NCBI GenBank assembly: GCA_964501065.1
Contig: CAZCRF010000026.1
Location: forward strand, 1 to 32,625
Length of the DNA: 32,625 nt
Reading direction: 5' to 3'
Source: Hallerella sp964501065
GTDB taxonomy: Bacteria > Fibrobacterota > Fibrobacteria > Fibrobacterales > Fibrobacteraceae
In this document: positions 24,036-32,361 of the stretch, one piece after another
How positions within the stretch are numbered: the stretch's first letter is position 1
How the letters are laid out: each line of letters opens with the position of its first letter
The notes under the pieces: model-generated
Told to the model about the DNA's origin: nothing
Databases searched by the model: none
The model's input: only the letters and a program-made list of their open reading frames with translations
Position numbers and translations under genes: made by a program

Positions 24036-25190
24036 TCATTTTTCTTCTGCGGAATCCGCGTCAAAGACCACTCCCCGAAGCGGTTCGTCGACTTTCGCCC
24101 CGAGGTCTTCCGGCTCTTCGGAAAGAGTTTCGCTTCGGGAGCTTTCGAGCATCGACTTGCCGACGATTTCCACGTCCGGGGAAGACGTTCCCCATAGGAA
24201 TATAAATACAACCAAAATGGCGAGGAAGAGGAGAAGGCCGCCGCCGAAGAGAATTTTCTTGCCGGGAAGTTTCGTTTCGGTACGATTCGCCCCGGATTCT
24301 GTGCCGCCGCGTCTGCCGAACGGGAATTCCTCGTCCGCAGCGTCGAGGCGTTCTTCCCCTTCGCGGATGCTCATTTCCAGGCCGCTTCGCCAAAGAGCCT
24401 CCGCCTCCCGTTCCCCGGGCTGCAAAAGTTCCCCCAGGCGATTTTCCGCGATTTCCAGGCATTCGTCGAATTCTTCGAAATCTTCGAACCTGTCTTCCGG
24501 GTTCCGACGGAGAGTGCCCTTCCAAATCGGAGTGAAGGCGCCGACGGCTTCGGGGGGGAGTTTTCCGCGCCCGTGCAACAACAGGGTGATGTCGCTCGAT
24601 TCCACGGCGAAGACGGCGGACTCGATGGCCGCGACGGAGTTCCCGCCGAAGAGAGGCTCTCCCGAAAGCCACTCGTAAAGGACCGCGCCGAGGCTGAAAA
24701 GTTCGCTCTTTTCCGTGGCGCCGGTTCCTTCGAAGCGTTCCGGAGCGGCGAATCGGGGAGTTCCCAGCCCGCAAATGCCGAAATCGATGAGGACGGGTTC
24801 CGCTTTCGAGTCGAGCAGGATGTTTTCCGTACTCAAATCGCCGTGGAAGACTCCTTTTGCGGACAGGCTTTCGAGTGCGGCGGCGAGCTTTCGCATCGCC
24901 TTGACGGCGACGCGCGGCGGAATGGGGGAGGCTTTTGCGCTTGAAATCCCCCGGATGTATTCCATCACGGTGTAAGGACGCCCGTCTAGAACGCCTTCGC
25001 CATAAAGTTTTGCGGTGTTCGGCACGGGGGAAGACTTGAAAATCTCCGAGAGTTCGCCGTTCGGCGTACCGGCTTCGTTCTTCCATTTGAAGACGACTTC
25101 CTTTTCGCCGAGCACTGCCCGGTAAACGGTCGCTTCTCCCCCGGAGCGGATTTTGCGGAATTCGGACAGCTCCTCGAGGATTTCGTTCAA
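24036..25190 (-). CDS. membrane-anchored eukaryote-type Ser/Thr protein kinase
   Basis: 384 residues. Kinase domain about 10-250: glycine loop SGGEATVY, ATP lysine in VVFKWK (K35 or K37), catalytic loop HGDLSTEN (116-123, D118), metal-binding IDFG (135-138) and AAPE (148-151). The catalytic loop reads HGD rather than HRD, which is common in bacterial kinases without activation-loop control. A juxtamembrane part (250-310) leads to a single membrane helix at about 312-333 and an outside tail of about 50 acidic residues with no sensor domain. The true start is TTG 25190, overlapping the TPR gene stop as TTGA with a G-rich ribosome site (AGGGGGG). The much longer frame upstream is an overlap artefact. 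Confidence 0.9.
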   Translation of the reverse strand: MNEILEELSEFRKIRSGGEATVYRAVLGEKEVVFKWKNEAGTPNGELSEIFKSSPVPNTAKLYGEGVLDGRPYTVMEYIRGISSAKASPIPPRVAVKAMRKLAAALESLSAKGVFHGDLSTENILLDSKAEPVLIDFGICGLGTPRFAAPERFEGTGATEKSELFSLGAVLYEWLSGEPLFGGNSVAAIESAVFAVESSDITLLLHGRGKLPPEAVGAFTPIWKGTLRRNPEDRFEDFEEFDECLEIAENRLGELLQPGEREAEALWRSGLEMSIREGEERLDAADEEFPFGRRGGTESGANRTETKLPGKKILFGGGLLLFLAILVVFIFLWGTSSPDVEIVGKSMLESSRSETLSEEPEDLGAKVDEPLRGVVFDADSAEEK

Positions 25191-25888
25191 GGCTTCCCCC
25201 CTTCGCGGCGGAGCTCTTTTGCTTTCAGGCTGTCTTCGGCGACCTTCGCCCAATGCTTCAGGTGGCGGTTCTCCGGGAATTCGAGAGTCCCCATGGACCA
25301 GATGTCCCAGGCGTCTTCCATTTTCCCCTGTTCCCAATAGAGGTTTCCCAGGTTGGAATAGGCGGGCGAGAATTTCGGGTTTCGGGAAAGGATTTTCGTG
25401 AAAATCTCCTGGGCACTTTCCAAATCGCCCATTCCCTGCAGCACGAGGGCCTTTAGGTTCCAACTGAAATCGTTCGCGCTGTCGAGAGAGAGGGATTCGT
25501 TCAGAAGACCGAGGATTTTCGCCCGGGGATTCTCTTCGATTCGCGCCCGCGAAAGGTAGAACAGGGCTGTCGAGTGCATTTCCCGCGCCACGTTGCTGTC
25601 GATTTTGGACAGAATCCGGAATTCGGACAGGGCTCTCGCCCAGGAGTCCGCGGAATGGGATCCGTTTCTTTCTTCCGATTCCGCCTTTCCGAAGTAGGCG
25701 AGCGCAAGCCCGTAGCGCGCGTCCCTGTCGGCCGGTTCTCGGTCCAGGACGTTTGAAAATTGCCTGGCCGCGCGGTCGAAATCCCCGATGCGGAGCGCTT
25801 CGTTCGCCGAATCTAGCGACGAATGGCAACTTGCGAGGAGGGCGCAAAAGGGCAGGAGTGTACGGAGAATTTTTTCAATCTGCAACAT
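25187..25888 (-). CDS. TPR-repeat lipoprotein
   Basis: 233 residues. Lipoprotein signal peptide with lipobox LLASC (C21). The mature part is built of tetratricopeptide-like helices: ALRIGDFDRAARQFSNVLD (about 31-49), then SWNLKALVLQGMGDLESAQE and PAYSNLGNLYWEQGKMEDAW, the typical W/L/G/A/P TPR pattern, at least 3-4 repeats. Probably faces the periplasm and binds a partner protein. ATG 25888 lies 23 bases after TAGATTTG. First gene of the unit with the kinase, which overlaps it by 4 bases, and the sigma-54 activator. It could feed an envelope signal to the kinase tail; inference. Confidence 0.85.
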   Translation of the reverse strand: MLQIEKILRTLLPFCALLASCHSSLDSANEALRIGDFDRAARQFSNVLDREPADRDARYGLALAYFGKAESEERNGSHSADSWARALSEFRILSKIDSNVAREMHSTALFYLSRARIEENPRAKILGLLNESLSLDSANDFSWNLKALVLQGMGDLESAQEIFTKILSRNPKFSPAYSNLGNLYWEQGKMEDAWDIWSMGTLEFPENRHLKHWAKVAEDSLKAKELRREGGKP

Positions 25889-25910
25889 GGAAACGGCATC
25901 CGGGTGTCTT

Positions 25911-25918
25911 CAAATCTA
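25911..25918 (-). promoter_or_regulatory. TAnnTTTG promoter element of the TPR-kinase-activator unit
   Basis: TAGATTTG on the minus strand, a perfect match, 23 bases before the TPR gene ATG. The regulatory genes thus seem to use the housekeeping promoter type while the output genes use sigma-54. Confidence 0.5.
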
Positions 25919-26012
25919 ATTTATTCTTTCGAGGATAATTCCCGTTTCCCGATTGTGTTCGGAGGCAAAAATGTTTATATTACTTGCACAGTTTTAACAT
26001 CCAGGAGAAATC

Positions 26013-26949
26013 ATGAGCGATTACGCAAACAGAGTAAGCCCCAAGACCAAAGCAGATCTGCAAAGAATCATTGAAGCGACGCTTCAGGAAAAAGGCAATG
26101 CCGCCGACCTGAACTTTATTGATGTTTCCCATATCACCGATATGAGTGGGATGTTTTGTGATTCCTCATTCAACGGGGACATCTCCAAGTGGGACGTGGG
26201 TAATGTGACGGACATGAGCGGGATGTTTAGGGACTCCAAATTCAACGGGGATATCTCCAAGTGGGACGTTAGCCATGTTACGGATATGAGTTGGATGTTT
26301 AGGGACTCCGCATTCGATGGCGACATCTCCGGCTGGGACGTTAGCCATGTTACGGATATGCATTGGATGTTTATTGATTCCGCATTCAACGGGGACATCT
26401 CCGGCTGGGACGTTGGCAACGTGACCGATATGAGCGAAATGTTCAAGAATTCCAAGTTCAACGGTGACATCTCTGGCTGGGATGTTGGCAATGTTACGAA
26501 TATGTGGGAAATGTTTTGTGATTCCTCATTCAACGGTGACATCTCCGGCTGGGATGTTGGCAATGTTACGAATATGAGGAAAATGTTTTGTGATTCCTCA
26601 TTCAACGGTGACATCTCCGGCTGGGACGTTGGCAATGTTACGAATATGAGGAAAATGTTTTGTGATTCCTCATTCAACGGTGNNNNNNNNNNNNNNNNNN
26701 NNNNNNNNNNNNNNNNNNNNNNNNNNNNNNNNNNNNNNNNNNNNNNNNNNNNNNNNNNNNNNNNNNNNNNNNNNNNNNNNNNACATCTCCGGCTGGGATG
26801 TTGGCTACGTGACCGATATGAGCGAAATGTTTTGTGATTCCTCATTCAACGGCGACATCTCCAAGTGGGACGTGGGTAATGTGATGGACATGAGCGAGAT
26901 GTTTGACGATTGTCCGATTCCAGACTCCCACAAACCGCATTTCTCTTAA
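26013..26949 (+). CDS. BspA/DUF285 leucine-rich-repeat-like protein, interrupted by an assembly gap
   Basis: Built almost fully of a 24-residue repeat of the BspA (DUF285) type: DISGWDVGNVTDMSEMF followed by xDSSFNG. One degenerate and seven clear units stand before the N run at 26683-26782 and two after it, ending in DDCPIPDSHKPHFS. The N-terminus (about 33 residues, Lys/Glu-rich) has no signal peptide, although many DUF285 proteins are exported. ATG 26013 has AGGAG 7 bases upstream. The frame differs on the two sides of the N run only because the gap was filled with exactly 100 N: bases before and after it join within one repeat unit. The true product is longer by an unknown number of whole repeats. 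Confidence 0.85.
26104..26926 (+). repeat. 72-bp tandem repeat encoding DUF285 units
   Basis: The period is 72 bases. Units just before the gap (about 26460-26680) are almost identical to each other, including silent positions, while the outer units differ more. This is the sign of recent duplication in the middle of the array. Confidence 0.9.
26683..26782. other. assembly gap of 100 N
   Basis: A run of exactly 100 N, a conventional filler, inside the tandem array. The flanks GGTG and ACATCTCC join perfectly in phase within one repeat unit, so the missing length should be a multiple of 72 bases, including possibly zero. Confidence 0.95.
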
Positions 26950-26980
26950 AAATCTTAAAATCAATCCAAGCTTCCCGATA

Positions 26981-27010
26981 AAAAAGCCCCCGCATTGGCG
27001 AGGGCTTTTG
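26981..27010. terminator. bidirectional terminator between the DUF285 gene and GH116
   Basis: AAAAGCCCCCGC, loop ATTG, GCGAGGGCTTTT: a stem with one mismatch that has an A run on the left and a T run on the right, so it works on both strands. It lies 32 bases after one stop and 16 bases after the other. Confidence 0.85.
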
Positions 27011-27025
27011 AAATTGACATCCCCG

Positions 27026-30000
27026 TCACTTCAAGGCGAGGAAGAGGGAGAACACCATGCCCGGTCGGAAGTATTTCCCGGCGGTGTATTTGAGCGCCGT
27101 GCTGTGGAGCAGGGTGAACAAATCCTCTTCGGCGATTTTCGCCTTTTTGGCGATTGCACCGTAGGACTTCTTGAATGCGGACAAATTTGTCGTGAGCGAT
27201 GGGGAAATCCTGCCGTCCGGGAGAAGAGCCTTCTTTTTCGTCAGTTCCGAAATCAGAACCTTTGCCGCAGCGGGGGAGACTCCCGCTTTCACCAAGGCGT
27301 CTTCGTGCAACTTGCAGGAACCGTTGAATCCTTCCGGGGCGGCGAACGGGATTTTCGCTTCTTCGTAAAGGTTCCGGATCATGCTTTCCACCAGTTCCCT
27401 GGCCTTGTCGAATTCCCCGTGGAGAATCATGCCGCAGGCGATGCTGTATTGGATGCCGATCCAGACGTCGTGGGCCTGGAAGTTGAATTCGTCGAGGGGG
27501 GAGCCGTCCTTGTGGACCAGGTTCGCCGCGCCGAGGAGCGGCGTGTTCGCCTTGTAGTTCGTGCGGAAAATCCGTTCGAGAGTCCTTTGCCCCTTTTCCT
27601 TGTCCGCAATCGGGGGAAGCCCGAGCAGCCGCAGGTAAGTGTCGGCGAGCATCGAATCGGCGAAAACGTCGTCGCTGTCGAGTGCGATTTTCGAAGAGAA
27701 GGATTCTTTGAACGCTTCCGGAGCCGTGCTGTAGAGCCATGTCTTTTTCCAGCGGCGGAGCTCGATTTTCGAAAGGTCTTCGCCGTCGGGAATCTCGGAA
27801 CTGTTCAGCCAGTCGTTCAGTTCGCGGAGCTTTTGCGTGTCGCTCCCGGAAAGGGGGAGGATTTCCGCCAAGGCTTCGACCACCTTGTCGAAATGTTCAA
27901 AGTCCACGTCTTTCGATTCGATGGGCGTCGCGAAGAAGTGGAAGTAACCTTCGTTTTCGTCCCAAAGAGCGGCGTGGAATTCCGCTTCGGCTTCGTCCGC
28001 CTTCTTGTTCCAGTCGATTGCCCTGGCGAGGTCGCCTTCGAGTTCTGCGATTTTTGCCGCCGCGCGGAGTCCCGCTATCCAAAGGGAGCCGCAGTAGACG
28101 GAAATCCCGTTCGAGGAAAGGTTGTCGAATGTGTCGTCCGTGCCGTGGGTGAGGGGGAAGTTCTCCCCTTCGGCGACCATCTTTTCCAAATATTCGATGC
28201 TCGCGTAAACGGCGTCCTTGCAGTAATCCACGACGGACTTCTCCCCGGTGAGCTTGTAGTGCCGGAGCACCATCAGCACGTATTTCGGCGCGAGATCCTT
28301 CCACTCCTTCACGTTGTGCCAGTCGTAGGCGTCCGGGTGCGGTGCGAAGGGGCTGCCGAGGTCGTGGATGACGGCTCCCGTCACGGCGACGGGGCCTTCG
28401 ATTTTCGATTCCGGAAGGTCTGCGTAGGGGTGGTTCACGTATTCGTGGTGACGCCGGACGGTCGGGTCGTTCGCCAAGATGGCGTCGGCAAAGCGTTTCA
28501 TCACTTCGCCGTCGAGCCTCGGCAGCAACGCCAGCAGCGAAAAGCTCCCGTAGAAGTAGACGTCGAGGGAGTTGAAGAACGGGTAGTCGGCGCATTCGCG
28601 GACCAAGAAGTTGTCGTCCTTGTCCCAAACGGTCGCTTCGGGGATGAAGCTCAGCGTGTTGAGGGCGAGGGAGCGGAATTGGGCCTGCTTCCTTTTGTCC
28701 TTGGGGAAGAGTTTCGCCAAGGATTTTTCGGGGACCAAAGCGCGGTAAGATTCGCCGAACGTCTTTTCGAATTCCGCATCGAAGGCGAGCGCTTCGGAAA
28801 GCATGGCCTTGACGCGGCCGAACGATTCCGGGTAAAAGACCGTGTATTTTTTCAAGGTCTCCTTTGCGCCGTGGAAGCGGATGTGTGCGAAGTCCAAGAC
28901 CGTGTTGAATTGGACGGTCGCCTTGGCGCGCGGCTTCAGGCGAATCGTGGCGACGACTGCGCCCGCGACGGTTTCGCGCCCGCTGTAGACGTTCTTGACG
29001 AATGTCTTTGAAACGCGTCCGCTGTGGAGCGCTCCCGCCAAGACCGTCTTTTGGTCGTCGCGGTAAAAGAGGGGCTTTGTGGTGACGTTCACGTCGCTCT
29101 TCGGGTTCCATGCGACGCTCACGCCCATGCAGCCGTCGAAGTCGCTTTCGGAGAGGACTTCCTTGTTGTAGAATTCCACTCCCTTGACTTCGCGTCCGTC
29201 CGCGAGGGACTCGGAGAATTCCACGCCCTGCGGATCCCGGGCTGCCGGGATGAGGACGAAGGAGGAGTCCTGCACGCTTTCGCGGTCCTTACGTACAAAG
29301 TATCCGCAGTAATTCTCCTGCATTTGCACGAGCGTCACTTCGCGGGTTTCGGACGTCGGGTTCGAAAGTTCGTAACGGGTCGCGCTGACGGGGAGGCTCG
29401 AAATGCGCTCGTTCTTCGGCATGACGTAGCTGAATTGGTATCTGGAAATTTTGACGCCTTTTCCGCCCAAATATTCCGTGCGGGCAATCGGATATTCGGC
29501 CGTGTAGTCCATCTTTTGCGCATCGTATCCCTTTTCGCCGAGGAATTCCGTTTCTTCTCCGAAAGCTCCGGTGAGGGAACCCTTGGCTTCCGCCCTTTCG
29601 CCGAGTTCTCCGTCGAAGAAGTCGATGAGGACCGCGCGGTTGAATTCCGGCGTTTCCGTCTTGCCGGCTTCCATCAAGGCTTTTGTCCGCGGGCTGAATT
29701 CCGTGTGCCAGCGGGCGAACGCGTCCTTGTTCGTTTCGAAGAAAGTCTTGTCCGAGAGGATTTTGGAGAGTTTCTTCAGAGCGTCCTTTTCCGTCTTTTC
29801 GGTGAAGAGCGGTTTTCCGGCGGCATCCTTCAACGGGTAGAATTGGTTCTTGCGGTTGAATTCGAAAAAGCTCCGGATGGCGAGAGGCGCTTTCGGATTG
29901 ATGACGGATTCGCGGTAAAAGACGTTTTGCAGGCGCAGGTCGTTCGGATTTTCCGCGCGTACTTGAACCCCCGGAATGAGGCTCGTGACGGGAGTCGTCC

Positions 30001-30178
30001 CCGCCGGAGTCACGGTGAACGTGCTGCCGATTCCGCCGACGGCGATTCCCGTGGTCGATGGCGTCGTCGTGAGCGGCGTGTACCAAGGTTGGATGAATTC
30101 GACGGCTAGACCTTTGGTCATCAAGTCTTTGACTTTGCCGTGCAATTTTGCGGATTCGAGATATTTATCGAACGTCAT
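27026..30178 (-). CDS. GH116-family glycoside hydrolase
   Basis: 1050 residues. The N-terminus has GIAVGGIGSTF (44-54), typical of the GH116 beta-domain. The (alpha/alpha)6 catalytic domain shows RECADYPFFNSLDVYFYGSF (527-546). Compared from memory with the Thermoanaerobacterium GH116 enzyme, E528 matches nucleophile E441 and D539 matches D452. HGTDDTFDNL (678-687) carries the acid/base Asp (D681 or D682). Further matches: VIHDLGSP (603-610) and VYCGSLWIAGLRAA. GH116 enzymes cut beta-glucosides or beta-xylosides, and the animal members glucosylceramide. There is no signal peptide, so it should act in the cytoplasm on imported sugars. It is about 250 residues longer than the bacterial reference. 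ATG 30178 has AGGA about 11 bases upstream. Substrate unknown. Confidence 0.85.
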   Translation of the reverse strand: MTFDKYLESAKLHGKVKDLMTKGLAVEFIQPWYTPLTTTPSTTGIAVGGIGSTFTVTPAGTTPVTSLIPGVQVRAENPNDLRLQNVFYRESVINPKAPLAIRSFFEFNRKNQFYPLKDAAGKPLFTEKTEKDALKKLSKILSDKTFFETNKDAFARWHTEFSPRTKALMEAGKTETPEFNRAVLIDFFDGELGERAEAKGSLTGAFGEETEFLGEKGYDAQKMDYTAEYPIARTEYLGGKGVKISRYQFSYVMPKNERISSLPVSATRYELSNPTSETREVTLVQMQENYCGYFVRKDRESVQDSSFVLIPAARDPQGVEFSESLADGREVKGVEFYNKEVLSESDFDGCMGVSVAWNPKSDVNVTTKPLFYRDDQKTVLAGALHSGRVSKTFVKNVYSGRETVAGAVVATIRLKPRAKATVQFNTVLDFAHIRFHGAKETLKKYTVFYPESFGRVKAMLSEALAFDAEFEKTFGESYRALVPEKSLAKLFPKDKRKQAQFRSLALNTLSFIPEATVWDKDDNFLVRECADYPFFNSLDVYFYGSFSLLALLPRLDGEVMKRFADAILANDPTVRRHHEYVNHPYADLPESKIEGPVAVTGAVIHDLGSPFAPHPDAYDWHNVKEWKDLAPKYVLMVLRHYKLTGEKSVVDYCKDAVYASIEYLEKMVAEGENFPLTHGTDDTFDNLSSNGISVYCGSLWIAGLRAAAKIAELEGDLARAIDWNKKADEAEAEFHAALWDENEGYFHFFATPIESKDVDFEHFDKVVEALAEILPLSGSDTQKLRELNDWLNSSEIPDGEDLSKIELRRWKKTWLYSTAPEAFKESFSSKIALDSDDVFADSMLADTYLRLLGLPPIADKEKGQRTLERIFRTNYKANTPLLGAANLVHKDGSPLDEFNFQAHDVWIGIQYSIACGMILHGEFDKARELVESMIRNLYEEAKIPFAAPEGFNGSCKLHEDALVKAGVSPAAAKVLISELTKKKALLPDGRISPSLTTNLSAFKKSYGAIAKKAKIAEEDLFTLLHSTALKYTAGKYFRPGMVFSLFLALK

Positions 30179-30204
30179 GGATTTTAGTCCTGTGTCTGTG
30201 AAAA

Positions 30205-30234
30205 TTTGAAAGGAATTTAGAAAAGTTATCTTTG
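30205..30234 (+). promoter_or_regulatory. promoter of rnhB
   Basis: TTTG (30205-30208), an 18-base spacer and TATCTTTG (30227-30234), both perfect boxes. The ATG of rnhB begins 5 bases after the second box, so the transcript is probably leaderless. Confidence 0.6.
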
Positions 30235-30238
30235 CCGC

Positions 30239-30967
30239 ATGCCGTTTGTTTTGCCGAAATTCTTGGAAAATGTGACATCTCCCGTCGAAGGGGAATTGGC
30301 GTTGCGTACAAATTATCCCGGGTGCTGCATCGTCGGAGTCGATGAAGTGGGGCGCGGACCTCTCGCGGGTCCGGTTGTCGCCTGCGCCGCCGTGCTGAAG
30401 GAACCCGTATCGGATTCTTCCTTGAACGATTCCAAAAAGCTCTCCCGGAAAAGGAGGGAAGCGATGTTCGACAAGGTGAAGGGGGAATGCCTTTGCTTTG
30501 CCATCGCGAGCGCGAGCGCTTCGGAAATCGATGCGACGGACATTCTCGACGCGGACTTCTTGGCGATGCGCCGCGCCTTGGCCGCTCTAGGCTTCCCTGG
30601 ACTTTTCGCCCCTCCGCCCGGACTTCCCGTCGAAAAGAAAGGCTCCCTTCCCGGAGAGGGGAAGCTCCTGGTCGCCGTGGACGGGAACTTGAAAATCCGC
30701 GGAGTGCCGCCGGAGCTTCAGATGCCGATTGTCAAAGGGGACGGCCTTGTCGCGAGCATTTCCGCCGCTTCCATCTTGGCGAAAGTCTTTCGCGACCGCT
30801 ACATGGACGCCCTTGCCGTAAAGTATCCCGGTTACGCCTTTGAAAAGAATGCGGGTTACGGCACGAAGGCCCATTTGGAGGGAATCCGCGCTCACGGGCT
30901 TTCGCCGGAGCATCGCAAGAGCTTTCACCCGAAAAGCCTGCAGGCGGATTTGTTCGGCGGAAATTAG
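30239..30967 (+). CDS. rnhB: ribonuclease HII
   Basis: Removes ribonucleotides from DNA and RNA primers. 242 residues. DEVGRGPLAGPV (35-46) carries the first catalytic Asp and Glu, followed by SLNDSKKLS (61-69), the third acidic residue D148 in VDGN and the fourth D186 in ISAASILAKVFRD. The C-terminal GYGTKAHLEGIRAHGLSPEH and HPKSL are typical. There is a proline- and glycine-rich insertion (about 118-142) between the helix and VDGN, where most relatives have only a few residues. The ATG follows the promoter by 5 bases; no ribosome site. Divergent from GH116. Confidence 0.95.
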   Translation: MPFVLPKFLENVTSPVEGELALRTNYPGCCIVGVDEVGRGPLAGPVVACAAVLKEPVSDSSLNDSKKLSRKRREAMFDKVKGECLCFAIASASASEIDATDILDADFLAMRRALAALGFPGLFAPPPGLPVEKKGSLPGEGKLLVAVDGNLKIRGVPPELQMPIVKGDGLVASISAASILAKVFRDRYMDALAVKYPGYAFEKNAGYGTKAHLEGIRAHGLSPEHRKSFHPKSLQADLFGGN

Positions 30968-30987
30968 TCCTAGGGAATTTGCCGTTC

Positions 30988-31071
30988 GGCATCCACAGCT
31001 GTAATTCAAAAACCATTATGGATGCCGCCATGCGTAAAAAGACTTGCAGTTTGTCTAAAAAAATCTATATT
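30988..31071 (+). promoter_or_regulatory. inverted repeat and promoter region before the DUF4329 gene
   Basis: The 239 bases between rnhB and the DUF4329 gene hold an 8-bp inverted repeat, GGCATCCA (30988-30995) and TGGATGCC (31019-31026), possibly the rnhB terminator though without a T run. A sigma-70-like promoter follows: TTGCAG (31044-31049), 16 bases, TATATT (31066-31071). The leader of about 130 bases has no further gene that I can see. Confidence 0.4.
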
Positions 31072-31206
31072 CCAAGTGCTAAAAGCCTGTGCATATTTCC
31101 TTTTTACCGCACGATTCGGCAGTCCAGACGTGAAACTCTGGTAAAATGCGAATCTTGACGTGGTTCAGGCGAGATTCCAAAAACTGAAACCTGAAAGGAG
31201 GCTGCC

Positions 31207-31779
31207 GTGGCTGATTTCGACGAAAAGTACAACATTCAATTCATCCCTCAAGGGTCCCCCTCGCAAGGCGAACAGGATGTTTCCGTTCGGGAATTTGAAA
31301 GAGAATTGGATATGGCGGAAGACAGACATAGAAAGAATCGGTGCTTTATATCCGAATCAATGGATGAAACTGCTCGCCAATGGGGCGTGATGAACAACAC
31401 TTTTTCGAAGCGAGATGACCGGGAATACGCCAGTTACATTTTCGAAACTTCCAATGGCCTATACCGCACATTTCAAAATCCTGTTGTAGGGGATATAGAC
31501 GGTTTTCTCGTTTCCGATTTGGACGAGCGAAAAAAAGATGAAGGCTTGGGAGATTTAAAGGTCGTCGGTATAATCCATTCTCATGGTGCAGAAAATCCTG
31601 GATACGACAGAGAAGATTTTTCGTCCAGTGAGTTAGATGAAAATGGATATGTTCACGGAGATTTAATTTTATCAGAAATGACCGGTTTGCCAATATTTCT
31701 GATTTCACCGCGAGATACTTTACGGAAATACACGCCTAAACAATACTTGAAGCAGAAATGGTTCGTGGGGGAAAAATGA
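31207..31779 (+). CDS. DUF4329-like protein with JAMM/deamidase-style HSH motif
   Basis: 190 residues, no signal peptide. The C-terminal part, VVGIIHSHGAENPGYD (119-134), then DFSSSELD and LPIFLISPRDTLRKYTP (161-177), has the HxH ... S ... D layout and the closing 'fLISPrdtlrkY' strand of DUF4329, a family related in shape to JAB/JAMM metalloproteases and often found at the ends of polymorphic toxins. E80 in YIFETSNGLYR could be the glutamate of the set. GTG 31207 has a strong GGAGG. The next gene overlaps by 4 bases. Here the domain stands alone, without a toxin delivery part. Base composition is AT-rich compared with rnhB, suggesting transfer. Confidence 0.68.
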   Translation: MADFDEKYNIQFIPQGSPSQGEQDVSVREFERELDMAEDRHRKNRCFISESMDETARQWGVMNNTFSKRDDREYASYIFETSNGLYRTFQNPVVGDIDGFLVSDLDERKKDEGLGDLKVVGIIHSHGAENPGYDREDFSSSELDENGYVHGDLILSEMTGLPIFLISPRDTLRKYTPKQYLKQKWFVGEK

Positions 31780-32291
31780 TAAGTCGTGTGATGTTTTTTA
31801 TTTGCTTGGCTGCAGTGTCTGCCTTGTCTGCTGAATTAACTCTAGGCCCGGGCGCTGTCGAGTCATTCGTGGAAGCTTTCTATTCAACAAAAAAAAGGAT
31901 AAACAGTGATAAGGATATGGAAAATGTTTTGGGAAGAACTCATCGAATAATGGCGTTTCAAAAGCCCATTGTGGATATATATGGAGTGAGGGCGTATTTC
32001 CCAAAGGAAAATGTAAACAAGGTGAAAGAGCTCCTTTTGAGCTTTAAAAAAACAAATCACAAAAGGCAGACGCCACCTCCAGAAGAAGGGGAGTTCTTGT
32101 CGAATGGATATGTGGGTTCAATCATACTCTTTGGCAAGTTTGGCTACTTTCTTGCTGAATTGAAATACTATCACCCCAACCAGTTGGTGACAGAAGACCG
32201 CACGATTTGGACATCGCCCAAATACAATGATCTAGAATCCATGCTGAAAAAAATGTATATCATCGTTCCGCCCATAAAAGGGGCAAGGTGA
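31776..32291 (+). CDS. secreted protein overlapping the DUF4329 gene
   Basis: 171 residues. Signal peptide about 1-19 (RVMFFICLAAVSALSA). The mature protein is soluble and mixed alpha/beta; I recognise no family. The start ATG 31776 overlaps the DUF4329 stop (ATGA); an in-frame ATG at 31758 would put charged residues in front of the signal peptide. The tight coupling suggests that it works with the DUF4329 protein, perhaps as a periplasmic partner or an immunity protein, but a cytoplasmic/periplasmic pair is unusual. AT-rich like its neighbour. Confidence 0.6.
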   Translation: MISRVMFFICLAAVSALSAELTLGPGAVESFVEAFYSTKKRINSDKDMENVLGRTHRIMAFQKPIVDIYGVRAYFPKENVNKVKELLLSFKKTNHKRQTPPPEEGEFLSNGYVGSIILFGKFGYFLAELKYYHPNQLVTEDRTIWTSPKYNDLESMLKKMYIIVPPIKGAR

Positions 32292-32361
32292 TGGGGACTT
32301 CCCGGTAAAACGCCCGGCGCGGTTCTGCGTCGAGGCTTCGTGAAAAATGTGAAAGTCAAAA

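Noticed and set aside
24036..25847. 603-codon version of the kinase gene starting far upstream
   Set aside because: The extra part is the out-of-frame overlap with the TPR gene; TTG 25190 with a G-rich ribosome site and TTGA coupling explains the start.
26104..26926. CRISPR array suggested by regular repeats
   Set aside because: The 72-bp units are coding, contiguous and without unique spacers.
26662..26949. Frameshift or pseudogene in the DUF285 repeat gene
   Set aside because: The frame change is created by the arbitrary 100-N filler; both sides are intact repeats that join in phase.
26903..29011. 702-codon plus-strand frame opposite GH116 (and 16412-17881, 489 codons, opposite rlmN)
   Set aside because: Antisense shadows of strongly supported genes; the first also crosses a terminator.
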